From contig JAAYAY010000151.1 of the NCBI GenBank assembly GCA_012719125.1, positions 1 through 36,059 of the forward strand: a stretch of DNA of 36,059 nt, read 5' to 3'. Source of the stretch: Planctomycetaceae bacterium (GTDB taxonomy: Bacteria > Planctomycetota > Planctomycetia > Pirellulales > Thermoguttaceae). Position numbers and translations under genes: made by a program. The notes under the pieces are model-generated. The model saw only the letters and a list, made by a program, of their open reading frames with translations, did not search any database and had not been told where the DNA came from. Shown in pieces: positions 30,215 through 36,059 of this stretch; within the stretch, counting starts at the first letter, position 1, and every line of letters begins with the position of its first letter.

Positions 30215-31233
30215 AAGTGCTCGTCACCGGCGCGGCCGGGTTCATCGGCGGCTACCTGGTGGAGGAACTCCTCGCCGCCGAATACGACGTCGTCGGACTC
30301 GACAACTTCTCGAAGTATGGCCCCCTGCGGCCCGCCGGTGAGGGCCATCCCCGCTACCGATTCGTCGAGGGCGATGCCAAGGATCTCGGCCTGCTTCGGG
30401 AACTGCTGACCGACTGCGATCATCTCGTGGCAGGGGCCGCCATGATCGGCGGAATCGCCTACTTCCACAAGTTCGCTTTCGACCTCCTGGCCGAAAACGA
30501 GCGGATCACCGCGGCCACATTCGAGGCAGCCGTCGAAGCCCACAAGAATGGCCGCCTGAAGAAGATCACCGCCGTCTCTTCCTCGATGGTGTTCGAAAAC
30601 GCCAGCCACTTCCCCAGCGAAGAAGGCGACCAGGCCACGTGCCCGCCGCCCACGTCAACCTACGGGTTCCAGAAACTCGCGGTCGAGTACTTCGCCCGCG
30701 GAGCGCACGAGCAATATCAACTTCCTTACACGATCGTTCGCCCCTTCAACTGCGTCGGCATCGGCGAACGAAAGGCGAGAACCGACGAGGAAGTCATGTC
30801 GGGCAACGTCAAGCTCACCCTCAGCCACGTCGTGCCGGATCTCATCCAGAAGGTTCTCAAGGGCCAGGATCCGCTGCACCTCCTGGGCGACGGCGAGCAG
30901 GTCCGCCACTATACCTACGGCGGCGACGTGGCCCGGGGCATCCTCGCCTGTATGGAACACGAGGCCGCCCTGAACACCGACTTCAATATCTCCACCGCCA
31001 AGCCACACACTGTCCGCGAGATCGCCGAGCTGATCTGGCACAAGATCAACGGCCCCGACCGCCCCATGCAGACCATCGCCGATCCCCCCTTCCCCTACGA
31101 CGTTCGCTTCCGCTCGCCGTCTGTGGAAAAGGCACAACGGCTTCTCGGATTCGAAGCCGTCACCCCGATCGATGACGTCCTCGACGAACTCATCCCCTGG
31201 ATTCAAACCCAGATCGAGCAAGGGAAGATCTGA
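30211..31233 (+). CDS. NAD-dependent epimerase/dehydratase, 340 aa
   Basis: This is an extended short-chain dehydrogenase with the NAD motif Gly-Ala-Ala-Gly-Phe-Ile-Gly at about 8-14, Asp31 for ribose binding, and the catalytic Ser-Ser-Ser-Met-Val-Phe near 128-133 with Tyr-Gly-Phe-Gln-Lys near 151-155. The C-terminal half has the sugar-nucleotide domain, including Val-Arg-His-Tyr-Thr-Tyr-Gly-Gly-Asp-Val-Ala. The family acts on nucleotide sugars (epimerase, dehydratase or decarboxylase). Since it is coupled by ATGA to a nucleotide-sugar dehydrogenase, it probably acts on the uronic acid that enzyme makes, or on its substrate. The start at 30211 is set by the overlap and by the NAD motif beginning at once. 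Confidence 0.9.
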   Translation: MKVLVTGAAGFIGGYLVEELLAAEYDVVGLDNFSKYGPLRPAGEGHPRYRFVEGDAKDLGLLRELLTDCDHLVAGAAMIGGIAYFHKFAFDLLAENERITAATFEAAVEAHKNGRLKKITAVSSSMVFENASHFPSEEGDQATCPPPTSTYGFQKLAVEYFARGAHEQYQLPYTIVRPFNCVGIGERKARTDEEVMSGNVKLTLSHVVPDLIQKVLKGQDPLHLLGDGEQVRHYTYGGDVARGILACMEHEAALNTDFNISTAKPHTVREIAELIWHKINGPDRPMQTIADPPFPYDVRFRSPSVEKAQRLLGFEAVTPIDDVLDELIPWIQTQIEQGKI

Positions 31234-31236
31234 ATC

Positions 31237-32025
31237 GTGGCTGACCCGCTTGAGAACGAACCAGCAGAAGCTCCCGGTGGCGACAGTACCACGCTCACCA
31301 TGATCGTGCCCGTCTACAACGAGGCAGAGAACATCCGCAATCTGTTGTCCGAAATCGAGACCCGGATCGCCCCGCCTTTCCAGGTTTTGATTGTCTACGA
31401 TTTCGACGAAGACACCACCGTCCCCGTGATCCGGGCGTCGATGGCCACCCGCTCCTGGCTCCGGCTGGTCAAGAACGATCTGGGCCGAGGCGTCGTCAAC
31501 GCCCTTCGAGCCGGTTTCCATGCGGCCCAGCACGGGCCGGCCCTCGTCGTCATGGCCGATCTCTCCGACGATCTGGGCAACGTCGAGCCGATGCTCGAAC
31601 TCTATCGCCAGGGCTACCGCGTGATCTGTCCCAGCCGCTACATGCGCGGTGGCCGGCAGATCGGCGGCCCCTTCGTCAAACGCTCGCTCAGCCGCCTGGC
31701 CGGCGTCAGCCTCTACTGGCTGGGCTTCCCCACCCACGACGCCACCAACAACTACCGTCTCTACGACGCCGAACTCGTCAACCAACTGAAGATCGAAAGC
31801 AGCGGCGGTTTCGAGCTGGCCCTGGAACTGACCGCCAAGGCCTTCGCCGCCGGCGCCGCCGTCACCGAAGTCCCCACCACCTGGCGCGATCGAACCGCCG
31901 GCGAGAGCCGCTTCCAGTTGCGCAAGTGGCTACCGAAGTATCTCTACTGGTATCTCTTCGCCGCCAAGGCCGCACTCGCCCGCCGATCCAGCCCGAAGTG
32001 CGACTCGCAAGCGAAACAAACGTAG
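31237..32025 (+). CDS. GT2 polyprenyl-phosphate sugar synthase (DPM1/ArnC-like), 262 aa
   Basis: The GT-A domain starts Leu-Thr-Met-Ile-Val-Pro-Val-Tyr-Asn-Glu-Ala-Glu-Asn-Ile and has the donor-site Met-Ala-Asp-Leu-Ser-Asp-Asp in place of the usual Asp-Ala-Asp. Gly-Arg-Gly-Val-Val-Asn-Ala-Leu-Arg-Ala-Gly and Phe-Pro-Thr-His-Asp-Ala-Thr-Asn-Asn-Tyr-Arg follow, as in dolichol-phosphate mannose synthases. There is only a weakly hydrophobic C-terminal Tyr/Leu segment and no transmembrane pair, so it is probably peripheral. It would load a sugar on a polyprenyl phosphate for the GT39 enzyme at the start of the cluster. The GTG start lies 3 bases after the epimerase stop. The TAG stop forms the foot of a REP doublet. 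Confidence 0.88.
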   Translation: MADPLENEPAEAPGGDSTTLTMIVPVYNEAENIRNLLSEIETRIAPPFQVLIVYDFDEDTTVPVIRASMATRSWLRLVKNDLGRGVVNALRAGFHAAQHGPALVVMADLSDDLGNVEPMLELYRQGYRVICPSRYMRGGRQIGGPFVKRSLSRLAGVSLYWLGFPTHDATNNYRLYDAELVNQLKIESSGGFELALELTAKAFAAGAAVTEVPTTWRDRTAGESRFQLRKWLPKYLYWYLFAAKAALARRSSPKCDSQAKQT

Positions 32026-32083
32026 GTTGGCTCTCCCGAGCCGACCAAAAGAACCGCCGGAAAACTCGGCCTCAGAGAGCCAA
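32022..32083 (+). repeat. REP doublet, family C (GTAG foot), fused to a stop codon
   Basis: GTAG (32022-32025) contains the stop of the GT2 gene and leads into a nine-base-pair stem (32025-32033 with 32038-32046, one G:U pair, TCCC loop). A degenerate inverted second copy follows. The arms 32027-32044 and 32066-32083 are inverted repeats matching at 14 of 18 positions, so the region can also fold as one longer structure. Confidence 0.65.
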
Positions 32084-32107
32084 GCCACGGATCTTTTCTT
32101 CCCGTCC

Positions 32108-32362
32108 TCACCGCTCCTCCAATTGCCTCAACGCCGTCTCGGCCGCCTCCCGAACAAAAGAGTCCTCGTCCTCCGTTGCCGATGCAAGCAACGGCCTCGT
32201 GGAACCATCGGCAATCTTGCCCAGTATCCGGGCGACCGAGCAACGTACCAGCGAGCTCTCGTCGTTCAGGGCACACTTCAAGGGTTCGACGGATCGAGGG
32301 TCCGGATATCGCTCAAGGGCATGAACCGCCTGCCAACGCACGTTGGCGTCCGGATCCTCCAT
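32108..32362 (-). CDS. HEAT-repeat protein, 84 aa, probably a remnant
   Basis: Two to three HEAT repeats are visible, each with Asp-Pro/Glu-x-x-x-x-Val-Arg-Trp/x-x-Ala-Val/Ala-x-x-Leu: one at 3-17 after the ATG, one around 33-47 with Asn-Asp-Glu-Ser-Ser-Leu-Val-Arg, and one around 66-80. Homologous sense continues upstream of the ATG for about 12 codons, and HEAT proteins are normally longer, so the 5' part seems lost. No ribosome-binding site is clear, and a longer frame would run antisense through the DUF433 gene. It is best read as a remnant or a very small HEAT protein, convergent with the glycan cluster. Confidence 0.5.
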   Translation of the reverse strand: MEDPDANVRWQAVHALERYPDPRSVEPLKCALNDESSLVRCSVARILGKIADGSTRPLLASATEDEDSFVREAAETALRQLEER

Positions 32363-32417
32363 GGCTTCCAGATAAGTGTCCAGCGACGCTCGGCTTATCG
32401 TTCCTGTTTGACGAATG

Positions 32418-32446
32418 TGGACACAACAGTGTTCTCTTTCTACAAT
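32418..32446 (+). promoter_or_regulatory. Sigma70-like promoter of the DUF433 gene
   Basis: TGGACA (32418-32423), a 17-base spacer and TACAAT (32441-32446) each match the consensus at 5 of 6 positions. The predicted leader is about 16 bases, with GGAGG (32456-32460) placed 8 bases before the ATG at 32469. Confidence 0.7.
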
Positions 32447-32468
32447 GATGGCATCGGAGGCAATGACC

Positions 32469-32804
32469 ATGACGTTAACAACAACCACTGAAGTCATCCC
32501 ATTCCGCGTCGACGTGGACGGCGTTGCTCGCGTCGGTGGTACACGGGTAACGTTGGATACGGTCCTCGCGTCCTTCGAAAGCGGGGCAACTGCTGAGGAG
32601 ATAGCGCAGCAGTATCCCTCTCTCGAACTGTCGGACATCTACTATGTGATCGGCTATTACCTGCGCAGACCCTCGGAGGTTGCCGCTTACCTGCGACAGC
32701 GAGAAGCCGAAGCACAAGCGGTGCGTGATGAAAACGGATCTCGTTTCGATCCCCAAGGGATACGAGATCGGCTCCTGTCTCGGCGTGCAAATCCGGAGCG
32801 ATGA
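32469..32804 (+). CDS. DUF433-domain antitoxin (VapB45-like), 111 aa
   Basis: Residues about 10-75 match DUF433: Val-Asp-Val-Asp-Gly-Val-Ala-Arg-Val-Gly-Gly-Thr-Arg-Val-Thr-Leu-Asp, then the Gly-Ala-Thr-Ala-Glu-Glu-Ile-Ala-Gln-Gln-Tyr-Pro helix-turn-helix and an Asp-Ile-Tyr-Tyr-Val-Ile-Gly-Tyr-Tyr-Leu helix. DUF433 proteins are antitoxins of DUF5615 PIN-like toxins (VapBC45 type). The C-terminal 35 residues are charged, as expected for a toxin-binding tail. GGAGG 8 bases upstream selects ATG 32469 over ATG 32463. A toxin gene of the expected family starts 3 bases after its stop, but that gene looks truncated. Confidence 0.88.
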   Translation: MTLTTTTEVIPFRVDVDGVARVGGTRVTLDTVLASFESGATAEEIAQQYPSLELSDIYYVIGYYLRRPSEVAAYLRQREAEAQAVRDENGSRFDPQGIRDRLLSRRANPER

Positions 32805-32807
32805 ACC

Positions 32808-33068
32808 ATGCTCCGCCTGGCTGCCGATGAGAATCTGAACAACAACATCGTCCGCGGTCTGTTATACAGGAAGCCGGATTTGGATATCGTCCGTGTCCAA
32901 GATGCGGGACTGACACGCGCAAGAGTTACCTCCTGGTCAACCGTAGGGAGTTCCTTGAGATCAAATCTTCCTCGGCGCCCCGTACCTACAGCCCGTAAAA
33001 CCCAATCGCATTCTCCCCAAACAGCTTCCCCTGCTCCTCGCGCGGACGATCACGAACAATCTCCTTGA
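32808..33068 (+). pseudogene. Truncated DUF5615 PIN-like toxin (VapC45-like)
   Basis: The first 36 residues match the start of DUF5615 toxins: Met-Leu-Arg-Leu-Ala-Ala-Asp-Glu-Asn with the first catalytic Asp, Ile-Val-Arg-Gly-Leu, and Leu-Asp-Ile-Val-Arg-Val-Gln-Asp-Ala-Gly-Leu. After about 32920 the similarity ends. The frame then becomes Ser/Arg/Pro-rich and runs antisense into the 3' end of the amidohydrolase gene. The PIN acidic residues expected further on are missing. In another frame the sequence after the junction reads as a plausible C-terminus (Tyr-Leu-Leu-Val-Asn-Arg-Arg-Glu-Phe-Leu, stop at 32995-32997). A deletion joining two genes is the simplest reading, leaving no working toxin. 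Confidence 0.65.
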
Positions 33069-33960
33069 GAGCCGCCACCCACTCCCGCAACGCCGCACCG
33101 CGGGTGCAGACGGGCCAGTCACTGGCAAAAATCACGCGGTCCGGGCCAAACGTGTCGAGGCAATGGTTGATCGGCGGGGCAAGATCGGCTGCCGTCCACT
33201 TCCCCTTCTCCATGGCCGAAACGATCCCCGAAATCTTGCAGATCGTGTTCTTGCGATTCGCCAGACCCTCCATGTCGCGGCGCCAGGCGTCGGCGTCGTG
33301 ACGGGCCTCGCGAGGGGCCGCCGACTTGGGCATGAAGGCCACCGGGTCGGCGTTGCCGCAATGGTCGACGACAAACCGCGTGTCGGGACAGGCGTCAACG
33401 ATCTTCGCCGACGCCGCCAGCATGTTCGCCGAAACGCAAAGATCGAAACACAAACCGCGATCGCCCAGCAGTCGCATCCCGGCAACGAGACCTTCCGCGT
33501 CCAGCATCTCCGGCTGACGCATGATGTGGCGAACGCCCTTGACGTAGGGACTGCCGCGAAAGCGGTCCAGGTACGCCTTGAAACCCGCCTCCGCCGGACG
33601 CCCCCCGATCACCGCCGCACAAGTCGGATGATCCGGGCTGGCACACAGCCCAAGGACATACTCCGCCTCGGTGACCAACTGGTCGTCGCCCACGGCCACC
33701 TCCATGTAGACCGCCTTCCGGAAGTTCAACCCGGCCGTCGCTTCCAGGTAGTCCTTGGTCACGTAATCCCGGGTCAGTTCGCCCCCCGGCTGAAGCCACG
33801 GTGGCTGCACCACCTTCAGGTCCCACAGGTGCTGGTGCGTGTCGACAATCGGCAAGCCGTCACCCGAATCGGCGGCAAAGACCTGCGTACTCGTGGCAGT
33901 CAGCGACCCGAGAGCAACAGCCCCCAGCGATCGTTTGAGGAAACCGCGGCGTGTGGTCAT
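32986..33960 (-). CDS. Tat/Sec-exported amidohydrolase (amidohydro_2 family), 324 aa
   Basis: Thr-Thr-Arg-Arg-Gly-Phe-Leu-Lys-Arg plus a hydrophobic stretch and Val-Phe-Ala-Ala form an N-terminal export signal, probably Tat. The TIM-barrel domain begins Ile-Val-Asp-Thr-His42-Gln-His44-Leu-Trp-Asp, the metal-binding His pair. It continues to Phe-Val-Val-Asp-His-Cys-Gly-Asn and Ile-Phe-Ala-Ser-Asp-Trp-Pro-Val near the end, which supplies the catalytic Asp. This is the family of L-fuconolactonase-like and 2-pyrone hydrolases, so a lactone substrate is plausible. GGAG lies 10 bases before ATG 33960. Longer frames that start upstream run through an inverted repeat and are artefacts. Confidence 0.88.
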   Translation of the reverse strand: MTTRRGFLKRSLGAVALGSLTATSTQVFAADSGDGLPIVDTHQHLWDLKVVQPPWLQPGGELTRDYVTKDYLEATAGLNFRKAVYMEVAVGDDQLVTEAEYVLGLCASPDHPTCAAVIGGRPAEAGFKAYLDRFRGSPYVKGVRHIMRQPEMLDAEGLVAGMRLLGDRGLCFDLCVSANMLAASAKIVDACPDTRFVVDHCGNADPVAFMPKSAAPREARHDADAWRRDMEGLANRKNTICKISGIVSAMEKGKWTAADLAPPINHCLDTFGPDRVIFASDWPVCTRGAALREWVAALKEIVRDRPREEQGKLFGENAIGFYGL

Positions 33961-33988
33961 GGTGTCTTCTCTCCGAGGGCGTGTGAAT

Positions 33989-34108
33989 GTTGGAGTCCAG
34001 GCTTCAGCCTGCTGAAATTCAAGACCGTACTGGACCTCGGGTTTCCACGCAATCCTGTCACAACACAACGTGGCCATCCCCCGTACAGGCTGAAGCCTGG
34101 ACTCCAAC
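33989..34108. repeat. Inverted-repeat element with GGAG-footed hairpins (BIME-like), 120 bp
   Basis: The terminal 23 bases (33989-34011 and 34086-34108) are perfect inverted copies. Each arm reads GGAG, then TC, then CAGGC-TTCA-GCCTG, a small hairpin. GGAG is the known alternative to GTAG at the foot of REP elements. The 74-base centre has no gene. The element sits between the amidohydrolase start and the end of fumC. Confidence 0.8.
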
Positions 34109-34119
34109 GAATCGACTTG

Positions 34120-35544
<1,425 letters not shown>

Positions 35545-35957
35545 GGTCGGTTCACGTCGCTCAAAAATGAGGCTGGAAGACGATTTCCTAACATCATAGC
35601 GACCCCCCAAAGAATGGAAACGGCCCGCTGTGTGCCACTGCTTGCTTGCCACAGGGCGACTGGGAATTGATCGTAGCCGAATTCGCCAGAATTTGGCATT
35701 CTCGGCAGCTTGCCAAAGTCTGGCGACTTCGGCTACGACCGGAGACCCGCCTATTCACTGCCTCAATTCCCGGACAGCCTCTCTTGCCAAGCAGTACAGA
35801 CCACGATTGGACGGTACCTCCCCAAGAGTAACTTCCACAAGTGTTCAACGTCGGACCCGAAAGTCCGGCCGCGGATTCTCCCACAATTCCACCCATCGAA
35901 GTGTGGAATTTCGCCGATCGTCGATATAATGATCTCATAGTGAAAATGCTAGCACTG
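35545..35957. other. Intergenic region upstream of fumC, 413 bases
   Basis: It contains the REP doublet at 35673-35736. Short open frames cross it on both strands without ribosome-binding sites or family features. No other structure is clear. Confidence 0.55.
35673..35736. repeat. REP doublet (BIME), family D (GTAG feet on both ends)
   Basis: The left arm has GTAG (35673-35676) and an eight-base-pair hairpin (35677-35684 with 35689-35696, loop GCCA). The right arm is the inverted copy: stem 35713-35720 with 35725-35732, then CTAC 35733-35736. The two arms differ in one stem pair that is complementary in both (T:A left, G:C right). Confidence 0.85.
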
Positions 35958-36059
35958 CTACATTTGAATAATCTCCTTGAGCTTCTTGCCGACGCGGCGG
36001 TTCCGCGAGCCTGTTTCCATGGCGTTGATCATGTCGTCCCAGAGTTTGCTGCGTAGCAA
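35958..36059 (-). CDS. Hypothetical protein, C-terminal 33 residues (runs off the right edge)
   Basis: The frame is open from the window edge at 36059 to TAG at 35960-35958. It reads as a normal charged helical end: Leu-Arg-Ser-Lys-Leu-Trp-Asp-Asp-Met-Ile, then Gly-Ser-Arg-Asn-Arg-Arg-Val-Gly-Lys-Lys-Leu-Lys-Glu-Ile-Ile-Gln-Met. Composition favours this strand. No family can be named from this fragment. No terminator T-run is seen just past the stop. Confidence 0.5.
   Translation of the reverse strand: MLRSKLWDDMINAMETGSRNRRVGKKLKEIIQM

Noticed and set aside
33961-34107. A longer N-terminus for the amidohydrolase
   Set aside because: The extra codons run through the 120-bp inverted-repeat element, whereas ATG 33960 opens directly into an export signal with a ribosome-binding site.
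33989-34108. Insertion sequence
   Set aside because: The element has inverted ends but only a 74-base centre with no transposase and no visible target duplication. It fits a BIME or MITE better.

Overview
The window reads as chromosomal DNA of a planctomycete, most likely of the Pirellulales type. This is inferred from its mix of protein families: a zinc-ribbon Ser/Thr kinase next to an ECF sigma factor, Tat-exported Gfo/Idh/MocA and FAD oxidoreductases, NIPSNAP, DUF4838 and GH99-like secreted proteins, GYF_2/zinc-ribbon membrane proteins, a high GC content, and many long antisense open frames. No rRNA, tRNA, CRISPR array, prophage or intact transposase gene was seen.

Layout. 1-380 (minus) is the 5' part of a secreted protein built from Cys-Pro pentapeptides. 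877-2553 (minus) holds a putative lipoprotein and a zinc-ribbon/GYF_2 membrane protein. 2749-7240 holds a DUF900-type alpha/beta-hydrolase lipoprotein, an NtrC-type sigma54 activator (minus) and a NarL-type response regulator, with no histidine kinase nearby. 7338-8997 holds an alpha/beta hydrolase, a Panacea-domain antitoxin-like gene with a sigma70-like promoter, and an overlapping 50-residue partner. 9078-11989 holds a large secreted DUF4838 protein and a small cytosolic protein. 12116-15472 is a kinase, ECF sigma factor and secreted protein module closed by a strong terminator. 15609-18981 holds a nucleotidyltransferase-fold protein, a hypothetical protein, a Tat-exported FAD oxidoreductase and a secreted thioredoxin. 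19344-21921 holds a 62-residue protein and a Tat-exported Gfo/Idh/MocA plus NIPSNAP pair. 22136-24883 is a large GH99-like secreted protein. 24968-25545 is a RelE/ParE-type toxin-antitoxin pair. 25781-27247 is a secreted ceramidase-like protein. 27286-32025 is a tightly packed glycan cluster (GT39 membrane transferase, nucleotide-sugar dehydrogenase, epimerase, GT2 polyprenyl-phosphate sugar synthase). 32108-33068 is a debris zone with a HEAT-repeat remnant and a DUF433/DUF5615 toxin-antitoxin pair whose toxin looks truncated. 32986-35544 (minus) holds a secreted amidohydrolase and fumC. A partial gene enters from the right edge.

The most unusual signals are non-coding or low-complexity. At least six intergenic hairpin elements carry a GTAG or GGAG tetranucleotide at the 5' foot, the hallmark of REP/BIME elements mobilised by REP-associated tyrosine transposases. 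They belong to several unrelated sequence families and show compensatory base changes. In two cases the element's TAG is the stop codon of the upstream gene. The second signal is the Cys/Pro repeat protein at the left edge, with 19 Cys and 17 Pro in its 100 visible mature residues and a 54-residue higher-order period. The third is that two of the toxin-antitoxin-like modules keep the antitoxin-like gene while the partner looks shortened.
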